A stretch of DNA of 60,689 nucleotides from Clostridium sp. K13 (GCF_019734195.1 NZ_JAASHM010000020.1:1-60689); one strand, 5' to 3'; shown: positions 17,909-27,794, numbered from the stretch's first letter. The notes: generated from the sequence alone by a model not told the origin. Numbers and translations: made by a program.

Positions 17909-19297
17909 ATGGGTAAAGATGCTAAAAAAAATGCATGGCTAAAATATGATGAAAATGGGAAACAAGAGGTTTTTAATTTTTGTGAGGGATACAAGAATTA
18001 TCTTTCAGTAGGAAAAACAGAAAGAGAATGTATTCATGAGGCTATAAGATTAGCAGAAGAAAAGGGATACAGAGACTTAAATGAGGTATTAAAAAATAAT
18101 GAAACCTTAAAAGTTGGGGATAAGGTTTATGCTAATAATAAGGATAAAACTTTAGCTTTATATTTAATAGGAAAAGATCCAATTGAAAATGGAATGAGAA
18201 TTATTGGTTCTCATGTTGATTCTCCTAGAATAGATATAAAAGCAAATCCATTATATGAAGATGGGGATTTAGCTTTGATGGATACTCATTACTATGGTGG
18301 AGTTAAAAAATATCAGTGGGTTACATTACCATTAGCTTTACATGGAGTTGTAATTAAGAAAGATGGAACTAAAATTAATGTTGTTGTAGGTGAAGATGAT
18401 ACTGATCCTGTGCTTGGTATTTCAGACCTTTTAATACATCTTTCAGGAGAACAATTACAAAAGAAAGCAGCAGATGTTGTTGCAGGTGAAGATTTAAATG
18501 TATTAGTTGGTAATATTCCACTTAAAGGAGAAGAAAAAGAAGCTGTAAAGGCTAATATATTAAAGTTATTAAAAGAAAAATATGATTTTGAAGAAGAAGA
18601 CTTTATATCAGCAGAATTAGAATTAGTTCCAGCAGGAAAAGCAAGAGATTTAGGTCTTGATAAGAGTATGGTAATGGGATATGGACAGGATGATAGAATC
18701 TGTGCATATACTTCATTAATGGCATTATTAGAGGTTGAATCAGTAGATAAAACATCAGTAATTTTACTTGTTGATAAAGAAGAAGTAGGAAGTATTGGTG
18801 CTACAGGAATGCATTCAAAATTCTTTGAAAACACTGTAGCAGAAGTTATGGATAGAAAAGGGGAATACTCTGAATTAAAATTAAAGAGAGCTCTTCAAAA
18901 TTCAGCAATGCTATCTGCAGATGTTACTGCAGCATTTGATCCCAATTATCCAGGAGCTTGTGAAAAGAAAAATACAGCTTATTTTGGAAGAGGCTTAGTA
19001 TTTAGTAAATATACTGGTGCAAGAGGAAAAAGTGGTTGTAATGATGCAAATCCAGAATTTGTTGCTTGGCTTAGAAAAATTATGGAGAAAAATGATGTTG
19101 CATATCAAACAGCAGAACTTGGTAAGGTTGACCAAGGAGGCGGTGGTACTATCGCTTATATTTTAGCTCAATATAATATGGAAGTTATAGATTGTGGTGT
19201 TGCACTACAAAATATGCATGCTCCATGGGAAGTAGCTAGTAAAGTAGATATTTATGAAACTAAAAATGGATATAAAGCATTTTTAATAGAAGAATAA
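17909..19297 (+). CDS. apeA: M18 family aminopeptidase 1
   Basis: A 462-residue zinc aminopeptidase of the tetrahedral M18 (aminopeptidase I) type. Ligand blocks include IIGSHVDSPRIDIK with the first zinc His-Asp, GQDDRICAYTS, VDKEEVGSIGATG with the Glu pair, and the C-terminal NMHAPWEVASK with the last His. It acts in the cytosol on N-terminal, often acidic, residues. The frame runs upstream into hprK, but AAGGAGG at 17894-17900 fixes the ATG at 17909. Likely cotranscribed with hprK. Confidence 0.93.
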   Translation: MGKDAKKNAWLKYDENGKQEVFNFCEGYKNYLSVGKTERECIHEAIRLAEEKGYRDLNEVLKNNETLKVGDKVYANNKDKTLALYLIGKDPIENGMRIIGSHVDSPRIDIKANPLYEDGDLALMDTHYYGGVKKYQWVTLPLALHGVVIKKDGTKINVVVGEDDTDPVLGISDLLIHLSGEQLQKKAADVVAGEDLNVLVGNIPLKGEEKEAVKANILKLLKEKYDFEEEDFISAELELVPAGKARDLGLDKSMVMGYGQDDRICAYTSLMALLEVESVDKTSVILLVDKEEVGSIGATGMHSKFFENTVAEVMDRKGEYSELKLKRALQNSAMLSADVTAAFDPNYPGACEKKNTAYFGRGLVFSKYTGARGKSGCNDANPEFVAWLRKIMEKNDVAYQTAELGKVDQGGGGTIAYILAQYNMEVIDCGVALQNMHAPWEVASKVDIYETKNGYKAFLIEE

Positions 19298-19312
19298 ATA
19301 TAAATTTAAAAT

Positions 19313-19344
19313 AAATAAGAGTTGCCATAAGGCAACTCTTATTT
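19313..19344. terminator. Bidirectional terminator
   Basis: A perfect 14-bp stem, AAATAAGAGTTGCC with loop ATAA, shared by the convergent genes apeA and the PHP gene. Confidence 0.85.
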
Positions 19345-20169
19345 GTTTAGTTTATTTAAAAACTTTTCTAATCTATGTTCTTCCATAGATTGTGAACCTA
19401 AAATTCCATGTTTTGAATCATCCTCTTCATGACCATGAGAGTCAGAACCACAAGAAGTTAGTATATCTTTTTTATCTACAATTTTTAAAAAGTTTTCAGT
19501 ATCTTCTGGGGTATTTAGCCCATATATACCTTCAATTCCATCAAAATCAAGATGAAGTACATCAAGTACATGTAATTTTTTTAATAAAACTGGATGAGCT
19601 AAAATTACAATAGCATTATAATTTTTTAATAACTTGATTCCTTCTTCTGCATCTAATTTATTTGCTGGTATATATGCAGGACAATGGTCACCAATAAAGT
19701 TATCAAAGATGTATTCTTTTGAATAATTATAGCCTGCATCTATTATAGCTTTAGCTATATGAGGTCTTGCAATAGTATCTTTACCATTTTTAAGAACTTC
19801 ATTAACATCTATTTCAATATCGTTAAATTTCTTTAGCCTTCTAACAATTTCATGAGCACGTGCAATTCTTTTAGCTTTTAAATCTTCTAGAAAATGATTT
19901 AAATCTGGATTTTTATAATCATCACCTCTGAAGTATCCTAAAATGTGAACAGTTTCTCCTTTATAAGTTGTAGATAATTCTACTCCAGGAATAAAATGCA
20001 TGTCTAATTTTTCCGCTTCAGATTTTGCTTCATCTATACCTGATAAAGTATCATGATCAGTTAATGCTAAATATTTAACTCCTCTATCGTAAGCTCTTTT
20101 TACAACATCTTTAGGTGAATATTTACCATCTGATGCAGTAGAATGTGTATGTAAATCGCATATAATCAT
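19339..20169 (-). CDS. PHP-domain phosphoesterase
   Basis: A 276-residue PHP protein. Metal-binding motifs are DLHTHS (4-9), TDHD near 38-41, the GVELS block, HPV near 195 and the C-terminal GSDSHG. This size and motif set fit the stand-alone PHP phosphoesterases (YciV/RNase AM or 3',5'-nucleoside bisphosphate phosphatase-like) rather than histidinol phosphatase or a polymerase subunit. The substrate cannot be read from the sequence. The ATG is at 20169, with GGGAGT before it. Confidence 0.85.
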   Translation of the reverse strand: MIICDLHTHSTASDGKYSPKDVVKRAYDRGVKYLALTDHDTLSGIDEAKSEAEKLDMHFIPGVELSTTYKGETVHILGYFRGDDYKNPDLNHFLEDLKAKRIARAHEIVRRLKKFNDIEIDVNEVLKNGKDTIARPHIAKAIIDAGYNYSKEYIFDNFIGDHCPAYIPANKLDAEEGIKLLKNYNAIVILAHPVLLKKLHVLDVLHLDFDGIEGIYGLNTPEDTENFLKIVDKKDILTSCGSDSHGHEEDDSKHGILGSQSMEEHRLEKFLNKLNK

Positions 20170-20383
20170 AATAAATTTAAACTCCCTTCAAGTAAATGTT
20201 TTGTAGTATATAAAGCTATGATATAATTTATTCATTAATAATGCAATAATAATAAAATAACTTTAATTATTATTAAAAAGTAATAAGGTATTAGTAATAT
20301 ATTATTAATAATTTGTGCTTAATTAAAAAAAATATAGCTTAAAATTTAATAAATAAAGATATAGATAAAGTTGGAGGGATATA

Positions 20384-20974
20384 ATGCTTTTAATGATTGA
20401 TAACTATGATTCTTTTGTATATAACTTAGTTAGATACTTTGAAGAATTAGGGGAAGAAATTATTATTTATAGAAATGATAAAATAACTATTGAAGAAATA
20501 GAAAAAATGAATATTGATGGAATAATAATTTCACCAGGGCCAAAGTCGCCAAATGAGGCAGGGTTAAGTTTAGATATTATTGATAAATTTAAAGATAAGC
20601 TTCCAATACTAGGAATTTGTTTAGGACATCAATGTATAGGTCATTACTTCAATGCTGTTGTAAAAAAAGGAAAAGAGCCTGTTCATGGAAAAATGTTTAA
20701 TATAACTCATAATAATAAAGGAGTATTTAATAATGTAAAGAATCCTTTAAGAGTTACAAGATATCACTCTTTAATAGTAAGTAAAGAGAATTTTCCAGAT
20801 AGCCTTGAAATAACTAGTGAAACAGATGATAAGATAATAATGGGAATTAGACATAAAGATTATGATATATATGGAGTTCAATTTCATCCAGAAGCAGAAA
20901 TGACTGAAGAAGGACATAAAATATTAGAAAACTTTATAAAAATAACAAAAGAATTTAATAAAAAAAGCAATTAA
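20384..20974 (+). CDS. pabA: Aminodeoxychorismate synthase, glutamine amidotransferase subunit
   Basis: A 196-residue class I glutamine amidotransferase that supplies ammonia to PabB for p-aminobenzoate synthesis. Motifs: NYDSFVYNLVRYFEELGE at the N-terminus, ISPGPKSP, the nucleophile LGICLGHQ (Cys about 80) and HPEA with the catalytic His-Glu. GGAGGG precedes ATG 20384. It is the first gene of a seven-gene folate operon. PabA and TrpG are alike; the context decides for folate. Confidence 0.93.
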   Translation: MLLMIDNYDSFVYNLVRYFEELGEEIIIYRNDKITIEEIEKMNIDGIIISPGPKSPNEAGLSLDIIDKFKDKLPILGICLGHQCIGHYFNAVVKKGKEPVHGKMFNITHNNKGVFNNVKNPLRVTRYHSLIVSKENFPDSLEITSETDDKIIMGIRHKDYDIYGVQFHPEAEMTEEGHKILENFIKITKEFNKKSN

Positions 20975-21007
20975 TACTAATAAAAGTACTATTAGGAGTG
21001 GAGTTAA

Positions 21008-22351
21008 GTGGGGTTAATTAAAACAGAATTTAGTAGTAAATTAAATGCATTTGAAGTATATAATCTATTCAAAGAAGAAAAAGATACTATATTATTAGAT
21101 AGTTCAAAAGAAGATGAAAGACTTTCTAAATATTCTTTTATTGGACTAAATCCATTTTTAATATTTGAATTAAAGAATAAAAAAACATATATTGATGGTA
21201 ATGAAATTAAAGGGGAACCATTTAAAATATTAGAAAATCTAATAAATGAGTATAAAAATGATCTTCAAGATGATATTCCATTATTAAGTGGAGCTATGGG
21301 ATATATTACTTATGATAGTGGAAGAATATTAGAAGAATTACCTGATATATCTGAAGAAGACTTTAATATTCCAGACATGAAGTTTATTTTTTATAAAAAT
21401 ATAATAATATTTGATTTAATAAATGACAAAAAATACATAACTGATTTAGATGGAAATAATGAAAAAATACATAAAATTTTAAAGAAAATAGATAATGGAC
21501 ATAAAATTAATGATGAAATAGTAGCTGAAAAAAGTAATAATATTTTTTACTCAAATTTTATTAAAGAAGATTATAAAAGTGCAGTAACTAGATTAAAGGA
21601 TTATATAGTATCAGGTGATGTTTATATTGCAAATATGACTCAAAGATTTTGGTGTAATAATGAAGATGATTCATTTGATATATATAAGAAATTACGAAGT
21701 ATAAATAAAGCGCCATTTTCAGCATATTTAAATTTTAGTGATTTTCAAGTAATAAGTTCATCACCTGAAAGATTTATCCAAGTTGTTGATAATAAGGCAC
21801 ATACAAGACCTATAAAAGGTACAAGGCCTAGAGGGAAAACTCATGAAGAAGATGAGAAAAATAAATTAGAATTGATAAATAGTGAAAAAGATAAAGCAGA
21901 GTTATTAATGGTTGTAGATTTAGAAAGAAATGACTTTAGTAAGGTTTGTAAGCCTCATTCTGTTAAAGTAAGAGAAAACTTTAAATTAGAAGAATATGCT
22001 ACAGTTTTTCATTTAGTTTCTACTGTAGAAGGAGAGCTAAAAGAAGATGTTTCATCAGTAAAGTTTATTAAAGAGTGTTTTCCAGGTGGGTCAATTACAG
22101 GAACACCTAAAATAAGAGCTATGGAAATAATTGAAGAATTAGAAGGTTTAAAAAGAAATATTTACACAGGCTCTATAGGATATTTTGATTTTAGAGGCAA
22201 TTGTGATTTTAATATAGTAATTAGAACTATATTAAAGAGGAATAATAAGGCTTATTTTGGTGTTGGTGGCGGAATTACTTATGATTCAATAGAAGAGGAT
22301 GAGTATAATGAAACACTAGATAAAGCAAAAGCATTAATGAGAGTGTTATAG
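21008..22351 (+). CDS. pabB: Aminodeoxychorismate synthase component I
   Basis: A 447-residue chorismate-binding enzyme that makes 4-amino-4-deoxychorismate with PabA. The C-terminal catalytic domain shows SSSPERFI, RPIKGTRPRG, VDLERND and the PGGSITGTPK signature. The N-terminal part (about 1-160) is the tryptophan-pocket-like region. The PIKGT lysine is the PabB-type nucleophile, favouring PabB over anthranilate synthase TrpE. It starts at GTG 21008 after AGGAGTGGAG. Second gene of the folate operon. Confidence 0.94.
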   Translation: MGLIKTEFSSKLNAFEVYNLFKEEKDTILLDSSKEDERLSKYSFIGLNPFLIFELKNKKTYIDGNEIKGEPFKILENLINEYKNDLQDDIPLLSGAMGYITYDSGRILEELPDISEEDFNIPDMKFIFYKNIIIFDLINDKKYITDLDGNNEKIHKILKKIDNGHKINDEIVAEKSNNIFYSNFIKEDYKSAVTRLKDYIVSGDVYIANMTQRFWCNNEDDSFDIYKKLRSINKAPFSAYLNFSDFQVISSSPERFIQVVDNKAHTRPIKGTRPRGKTHEEDEKNKLELINSEKDKAELLMVVDLERNDFSKVCKPHSVKVRENFKLEEYATVFHLVSTVEGELKEDVSSVKFIKECFPGGSITGTPKIRAMEIIEELEGLKRNIYTGSIGYFDFRGNCDFNIVIRTILKRNNKAYFGVGGGITYDSIEEDEYNETLDKAKALMRVL

Positions 22352-22361
22352 AAGGTAAAAT

Positions 22362-23117
22362 ATGAGAAAAGTTATATATGAGAATGATAATATAAGTATA
22401 GATAGTGGTTTGTTTTTTGGTAGAGGTGTTTTTGAAACTATATTAATAAAAGAATTACCTATATTTTTAGAAGCACATATAAAAAGATTAAATAATTCAA
22501 TTAGAGCAATGAATCTAGGAGAATTAGTGAGTATAGATGATGTAAAAAGATTCATAAAAGAAAATAGAATAAAAAATAAAGCCTTAAAAATTACTATTAC
22601 TGAGAAAAATCTAATTTATTCTGTGAGAGAAATAAAATATAAAGATAAAGATTATAAAAAAGGCTTTAAGACTAGTATTTCTAAAGTATTAAGAAATTCA
22701 ACATCTAGAATAATAACCTTTAAAACTTTAAATTATTTAGAAAATATTATAGAATATGAAATATGTCAAAGAAATGGACTTAATGAAGCTATTTTCTTTA
22801 ATGAACAAGGATATCTATGTGAAGGGTGTACAACAAATATTTTTATTGTTAAGAATGGAAAAATATATACACCCAAAATTGAATGTGGATTATTACCTGG
22901 AGTAGTTCGTAAATGGGTTATAGATAACTTTGATGTAATAGAAACTAAAATAACAAAGGATGAATTATTAAATAGCGATGAAGTTTTCTTAACTAATTCA
23001 TTAGTTGGGGTAATTAAGGTTTCTGAAATAGAAAACAAGTTATTTGATAGTAAATTAATTGTAAAAATAAAAGAGCAATATGATAAAGCAATAAATGGAG
23101 GCGAAAAGTATGAATAA
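22362..23117 (+). CDS. pabC: Aminodeoxychorismate lyase (class IV PLP enzyme)
   Basis: A 251-residue class IV aminotransferase-fold enzyme that splits aminodeoxychorismate into p-aminobenzoate and pyruvate. It shows [12 protein letters not shown] at the N-terminus, the PLP-lysine block [30 protein letters not shown] and the C-terminal [11 protein letters not shown]. It lies 10 bases after pabB and its end overlaps the start of folE by 8 bases, arguing for translational coupling. A branched-chain or D-amino-acid aminotransferase is the alternative by fold; the context favours PabC. Confidence 0.9.
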   Translation: MRKVIYENDNISIDSGLFFGRGVFETILIKELPIFLEAHIKRLNNSIRAMNLGELVSIDDVKRFIKENRIKNKALKITITEKNLIYSVREIKYKDKDYKKGFKTSISKVLRNSTSRIITFKTLNYLENIIEYEICQRNGLNEAIFFNEQGYLCEGCTTNIFIVKNGKIYTPKIECGLLPGVVRKWVIDNFDVIETKITKDELLNSDEVFLTNSLVGVIKVSEIENKLFDSKLIVKIKEQYDKAINGGEKYE

Positions 23118-23661
23118 AGAAAAGATAATGGAAGGTGTAAGATTAATACTAGAAGGTGTGGGGGAAGATGTTAATAGAGAAGGATTAATAGAAACACCTG
23201 ATAGAATAGCAAGAATGTATATGGAGATATTTGAAGGAATAGGCAAGGATGCTAAGGATATATTATCTAAAACATTTTCTGTAGAAAATAATGATTTAGT
23301 ATTAGAAAAGGATATAACATTCTTTTCTATGTGTGAGCATCATTTAGTACCATTTTTCGGGAAAGCACATATAGCATATATACCAAAAGGAAAAGTAGCA
23401 GGACTTTCTAAGCTTGCAAGAACAGTAGAGGTATATGCTAAAAAACCACAATTACAAGAAAGATTAACAACAGAAATTGCAGATGCAATAATGGAATATT
23501 TAGATGCAGAAGGGGCTATGGTTGTTATTGAAGCAGAACATACTTGTATGACTATGAGAGGTGTAAAGAAGCCAGGAGCTAAAACTGTAACTACTACATA
23601 TAGAGGTGTTTTTAGAGAGGATATTGAACTTAGAAGAGAAGTTATGAACTTTATAAGATAG
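23110..23661 (+). CDS. folE: GTP cyclohydrolase I
   Basis: A 183-residue enzyme that converts GTP to 7,8-dihydroneopterin triphosphate, the first pterin step of folate synthesis. Zinc ligands are in [10 protein letters not shown] (Cys and His) and the later HTCMTMRG; the QERLTTEIA block is also typical. The frame opens at 23095, but the GGAGG at 23097-23101 lies inside that start and fits ATG 23110, which overlaps the pabC end. Confidence 0.96.
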   Translation: MNKEKIMEGVRLILEGVGEDVNREGLIETPDRIARMYMEIFEGIGKDAKDILSKTFSVENNDLVLEKDITFFSMCEHHLVPFFGKAHIAYIPKGKVAGLSKLARTVEVYAKKPQLQERLTTEIADAIMEYLDAEGAMVVIEAEHTCMTMRGVKKPGAKTVTTTYRGVFREDIELRREVMNFIR

Positions 23662-23830
23662 GGAATATTTTAATTAAGAAGTTAAAATGTTAAGGCATTA
23701 GGGGCAGGTAAAAAGTTAAAAAGGTAAGGTCTTATGACAGTTAAGACATTAAGGAGTTAGGAGATAAATTTAGAAGGTTAAATTTTGGAATATGTATTAC
23801 TTTGTAATTATTAGCTAACTTGGAGGTAGA

Positions 23831-24304
23831 ATGAAGAATATTGATATAATAATGAACAATAGTATGTACACAGAATCTTTAGAAAAGTTAAAAAAGTATG
23901 AGGAAAACAGAGAGTTTTGTAATCATACTATAGAGCATTTTATTGATGTAGCAAGAATTGCATATATAATGGTTTTAGAAGAAGATTTGAAGGTGTCTAA
24001 AGAAGTAATTTATGCTATAGGATTATTACATGATATAGGTAGAGTAAAACAATATGAAGAAGGTATACATCATGATATTGCTAGTGTAGATATGAGTAGA
24101 GAAATTTTAAAAGAAACAAGCTTTACAGAAGAGGAAGTTAAGATTATTTTAAATGGAATAGCTAATCACAGAAAAGAAAGTGATAATAAGTTAGAAGAGA
24201 TAATATATAGGGCTGATAAACTATCTAGACAATGTTTTAGTTGCAAAGCAGAAAATGAATGTTATTGGAGTAAAGACAAGAAGAATTTTAAAATAACATA
24301 TTAA
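23831..24304 (+). CDS. HD-domain hydrolase in the folate operon
   Basis: A 157-residue HD-superfamily metal-dependent phosphohydrolase. Likely ligands: His32 (NHTIEH), His67-Asp68 (LLHDIGR), His80/81 (HHD), His113 (NHR) and Asp129 (YRADKLSR). It ends with a small Cys cluster (Cys135, 138, 144), probably a metal site. It lies between folE and folP, 13 bases before folP. No dihydroneopterin triphosphate phosphatase is otherwise visible in the operon, so this may supply that step; this is inference. A role in nucleotide turnover is the alternative. TTGGAGG precedes ATG 23831. Confidence 0.75.
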   Translation: MKNIDIIMNNSMYTESLEKLKKYEENREFCNHTIEHFIDVARIAYIMVLEEDLKVSKEVIYAIGLLHDIGRVKQYEEGIHHDIASVDMSREILKETSFTEEEVKIILNGIANHRKESDNKLEEIIYRADKLSRQCFSCKAENECYWSKDKKNFKITY

Positions 24305-24317
24305 GGAGGAAAAGGCG

Positions 24318-25127
24318 TTGAGAATAGGAAATAAGGAGTATAAGTTAGGAGAAAGAACTTATATAATGGGAATATTAAATGTAACACCAGATTCGTTTTC
24401 AGATGGCGGAAAGTATAATGAAATAGAAGCAGCTGTAGCTCAAGCTAAGAAGTTGGTGGAAGATGGAGCTGATATTATAGATATTGGTGGAGAATCAACA
24501 AGACCGGGAGCTGAATATGTAACTGAAGAAGAGGAAATAAAAAGAGTAGTTCCTATAATTAAGGCTATAAAGAAAGAATTAGATGTTACTATATCAATAG
24601 ATACATATAAGAGTAAAACAGCAGAAGCAGCTGTAAAGGCTGGAGCTGATATTATAAATGATATTTGGGGAGCTAAATATGATAAGGATATAGCTAAGGT
24701 GGCAGCAGAATATAATGTGCCACTAATTTTAATGCATAATAGAGAAGCTAAACCTTATGAAAACTTAATGAAGGATGTAATAAGTGATTTACAGGAAAGT
24801 ATTGATATTGCTATTGAAGCTGGAGTGAAAAAAGAAAATATAATTTTAGACCCAGGTATAGGATTTGCTAAAACATATGAAGAAAATTTAATAGTAATGA
24901 ATAATTGTGAAGTTATAAAAGCTATGGGGTATCCTGTACTTTTAGGAACATCAAGAAAGTCTATGATTGGATTAACTTTAAATTTACCAGTTAATGAGAG
25001 AGTAGAAGGAACACTTGCAACTACTGTTATAGGAATAACTAAAGGTATGGAATTTATTCGTGTTCATGATGTATTAGAAAATAAGAGAGTAGCTGTTATG
25101 ACAGATACTATATTAAAGGTAAAGTAG
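24318..25127 (+). CDS. folP: Dihydropteroate synthase
   Basis: A 269-residue TIM-barrel enzyme that joins dihydropterin pyrophosphate to p-aminobenzoate; the target of sulfonamides. It shows GILNVTPDSFSDGG near 17-30, IDIGGESTRPGA, SIDTYKS, NDIWG, LILMHNR, ILDPGIGFAK and GTSRKS, in order. The start is TTG 24318 after GGAGGAAAAGGCG. It lies 8 bases before folBK. Confidence 0.97.
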   Translation: MRIGNKEYKLGERTYIMGILNVTPDSFSDGGKYNEIEAAVAQAKKLVEDGADIIDIGGESTRPGAEYVTEEEEIKRVVPIIKAIKKELDVTISIDTYKSKTAEAAVKAGADIINDIWGAKYDKDIAKVAAEYNVPLILMHNREAKPYENLMKDVISDLQESIDIAIEAGVKKENIILDPGIGFAKTYEENLIVMNNCEVIKAMGYPVLLGTSRKSMIGLTLNLPVNERVEGTLATTVIGITKGMEFIRVHDVLENKRVAVMTDTILKVK

Positions 25128-25135
25128 GTAAAAAT

Positions 25136-25939
25136 ATGGATAAAATATATTTAAAGGATATTGAAATTTTTGCAAACCATGGAGTGTTTCAAGAAGAAAA
25201 AACATTAGGTCAAAAATTTATACTATCATTAGAATTATCATTAGATATTAAAGAAGCGGGAACAACTTATGATTTAACTAAATCTGTTCATTATGGAGAA
25301 TTATGTCATAAGGTCATAGATATTTTTCAAGAGGAATCTTTAGATTTAATTGAAAGTGTTGTAAATAAGGTTGCATGCTTTGTATTAGATAATTATTCAA
25401 TGGTTACAGCTGTTAAAGTGTTATTAAAAAAGCCATGGGCACCTATTGGAAGGCATTTGGATTACGCAGCAGTTGAAATTACTAGGGAAAGACATAATGC
25501 TTATATAACACTTGGAAGTAACATGGGAGATAGACAAGAAAACTTTAAAAATGCTATGGCAAAGATTGAAGAGGTTAATGGAATAAAAATTACTAAAACA
25601 TCTTCTTTTATAGTAACAGAGCCATGGGGAAATGAAGATCAAGAAGAATTCTTAAATGGTGCAATTAAAGTAGAAACATATTTAACACCAAGGGAGCTTA
25701 TGACTGAGCTTCTTAGAATAGAATTAGAGCTAGGAAGAGTTAGAGAAATAAAATGGGGTCCAAGAATAATAGATTTAGATATTGTATTATATGATGATGT
25801 AATAAGTAATGATGAGTTTATTATTTTACCACATCCATTAATGCATTTAAGAGACTTTGTATTAAAGCCACTAAATGAAATAGCTCCATATGCATTACAT
25901 CCATTAAAGAATAAAAGAGTTTTTGAATTATTAGATTAA
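25136..25939 (+). CDS. folBK: Bifunctional dihydroneopterin aldolase / HPPK
   Basis: A 267-residue fusion. Residues 1 to about 117 are dihydroneopterin aldolase (FolB; ANHGVFQEEK, SVHYGELC, LKKPWAPIGRHLDYAAVEI), and about 121-267 are 6-hydroxymethyl-dihydropterin pyrophosphokinase (FolK; YITLGSNMGDR, WGPRIIDLDIVLY with the two metal Asp residues, LPHPLMHLRDFVL). The two steps are consecutive, feeding folP. The last gene of the operon, followed by a terminator. The fusion is known in clostridia. Confidence 0.96.
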   Translation: MDKIYLKDIEIFANHGVFQEEKTLGQKFILSLELSLDIKEAGTTYDLTKSVHYGELCHKVIDIFQEESLDLIESVVNKVACFVLDNYSMVTAVKVLLKKPWAPIGRHLDYAAVEITRERHNAYITLGSNMGDRQENFKNAMAKIEEVNGIKITKTSSFIVTEPWGNEDQEEFLNGAIKVETYLTPRELMTELLRIELELGRVREIKWGPRIIDLDIVLYDDVISNDEFIILPHPLMHLRDFVLKPLNEIAPYALHPLKNKRVFELLD

Positions 25940-25943
25940 AAAT

Positions 25944-25994
25944 AATACACTCAGAATAACTATAATTTTTATAGTATATTTTGAGTGTATTTTT
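25944..25994. terminator. Bidirectional terminator of the folate operon
   Basis: Outer stem AATACACTCA with TGAGTGTATT and an inner ACTATAA-type stem, then a T-run. It also serves the convergent lipoprotein gene. Confidence 0.8.
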
Positions 25995-26008
25995 TATAGG
26001 GTATTAAG

Positions 26009-26497
26009 TTACTTATTAGAAGTAGTTTTATTAATTATATAAATACAAAATGAATAAATATTATTTCTTATAGGTACATCATTCATAGTTATCATATCTT
26101 CTTGTAAATTTCCATCCCATGGAAAAAGTGTTATAGAATTTTTATCATAGACATTTATAACATATTTTGATTTATCATCAAAATCAATAATAAGTTTATA
26201 TTTAACCTTTTCATCTTCTAAGGTTAGCTCACTTACATAGTTATCATTATTTAAAGATTCTAAAAAGCAAGGAAGAATGTCTTTATCCTCTTCTGAAACA
26301 TCATGGTATTCATAAGAGTTTACATCGAATACTTTAAGTGAGTAACTTTCATTATTTTTTATTTTCTCATAGATTTCATTTGAATAATAATAAAGATTAG
26401 GTTTACTTCTAAGGTTTATGTATTTAGGATCATTAAAAACACAGCCAGAGAGAAGAGTAACTAATAATAATATACAAATAAACTTTAAGTATTTCAT
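26009..26497 (-). CDS. Small lipoprotein, unknown
   Basis: A 162-residue lipoprotein with a lipobox, LVTLLSGC (Cys19), after a short positive N-terminus. The mature part is beta-rich, with NESYSLKVFDVNSYEYHDVSEE in the middle and WDGNLQEDMITMNDVPI near the end. Clostridia have a family of such lipoproteins, possibly DUF4883, but I cannot confirm that. A GGAGG site precedes ATG 26497. Confidence 0.7.
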   Translation of the reverse strand: MKYLKFICILLLVTLLSGCVFNDPKYINLRSKPNLYYYSNEIYEKIKNNESYSLKVFDVNSYEYHDVSEEDKDILPCFLESLNNDNYVSELTLEDEKVKYKLIIDFDDKSKYVINVYDKNSITLFPWDGNLQEDMITMNDVPIRNNIYSFCIYIINKTTSNK

Positions 26498-26699
26498 TTT
26501 ATCCTCCCAAAAATGATTATATAAATAATTATTCTGTAAAAGTGTTATTTAGAACAAGGTTAGTAGAGAAATAGATTTTTATTATTTTATAAACAATTTA
26601 ATTATTTATCATTTAATTAAATATAAAAGTAACAATATGTAATAAAAAGAAAAAAATTATAATAGTATAATTTATAAGTAATATATAGGTAGGATATTA

Positions 26700-27728
26700 A
26701 TGAAAATAATTGCAACTATTGGCCCTAACTCATCAAATAAAAAGATTTTAGCTGAATTAATTAATAATGGTGTAGATATTTTTAGGTTGAATTTTTCTCA
26801 TTTTTATGAAAGTGAATTTTTAAAAATATTGAATGATTCTAGAAGTATAAAAAAAGATATAATCATTATGGCAGATTTATGCGGAAAAAAAGTTAGAGTA
26901 TACGAAGATTTAAAAAGTGTTTTTAAAGTTTATCCTGGAGATATAGTATACTTTTGTAGTTATGATGTATATTCACTTATTGTTAATACTAATGAAAAAA
27001 TAAAAATTATTCCACTTAATATAAAGTCAGAAATAATAGAAAAAAATGATATTAAAAAAATATCTATGAAAGATGGAACTATGAATTTTAATATTATTGA
27101 TAAAGATAAGGTGTTTTTAAAGGCAGAAGCAAATGATAGTGGTGTAATTAGAGGGGGAAAGGGGTGTAATATTCCAGGAGCTTATTTAGGAGAAAATTTA
27201 TTAAATAATAAGGATAAACAAAATTTAAAGTGGGCTATTAATAATAATATAAATATAATTGGACAATCTTATGCAGAAAGTGCTAGTGAAGTATTATATT
27301 TAAGAGAATACATAAAAAGATATAAAGAAAATTCAGGTGATATTAAAATATTTTCAAAGATAGAAACTATGGTTGGGTTGAACAATTATAAGGAAATAAT
27401 GAATTGTAGTGATGGAATTGTTATTGCAAGAGGAGATTTAGTACCAGAGTGTGGAATTGAAATTTCTGTAGAAGAAGAATTTGAATTATTAATGAAATTA
27501 AGAAATGATAAATATGATAAGGAAATAATAATAGCTACACATATATTAGATAGCATGAAAAATGGATTAAATGGTACTATAAGTGAAATAGAAAGTATAT
27601 ATACATTTATAAATAGTGGAGTAACAGGATTTTTATTAGCGGGAGAAACATCTGTTAGTAAATATCCAGTAAAAACAGCTAAATTATTAAATGATTTAAT
27701 AAAAAGGTATAAAAAACATAATTGTTAA
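26700..27728 (+). CDS. Pyruvate kinase-like protein lacking the C-terminal domain
   Basis: A 342-residue protein built like the A/B core of pyruvate kinase. It shows IATIGPNS, RLNFSH (29-34), ADLCGKKVRV in place of the usual DTKGPEIR, FSKIE with the catalytic lysine, IARGDLVPECG and IIATHILDSM, whose Thr is conserved. The regulatory C-terminal domain found in enzymes of about 470-590 residues is absent. Catalytic residues look preserved, so it may be an unregulated enzyme or act on another substrate. A full-length copy would be expected elsewhere. TAGGTAGGATATTA precedes the ATG. Confidence 0.8.
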   Translation: MKIIATIGPNSSNKKILAELINNGVDIFRLNFSHFYESEFLKILNDSRSIKKDIIIMADLCGKKVRVYEDLKSVFKVYPGDIVYFCSYDVYSLIVNTNEKIKIIPLNIKSEIIEKNDIKKISMKDGTMNFNIIDKDKVFLKAEANDSGVIRGGKGCNIPGAYLGENLLNNKDKQNLKWAINNNINIIGQSYAESASEVLYLREYIKRYKENSGDIKIFSKIETMVGLNNYKEIMNCSDGIVIARGDLVPECGIEISVEEEFELLMKLRNDKYDKEIIIATHILDSMKNGLNGTISEIESIYTFINSGVTGFLLAGETSVSKYPVKTAKLLNDLIKRYKKHNC

Positions 27729-27794
27729 AGTATGGACAAAATATTTCTTACTATGTATTATAAAAAGGTACATCTATACTAAGGAGGAAATTTA

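Noticed and set aside
20170..20383. Riboswitch before the folate operon
   Set aside because: The stretch is plain AT-rich sequence with no conserved tetrahydrofolate or other riboswitch core that I can see.
23662..23830. Repeats of GTTAAG/GGTAAG type between folE and the HD gene
   Set aside because: The similarity between units is loose and I see no regular spacing or stem; it looks like low-complexity AT-rich sequence.
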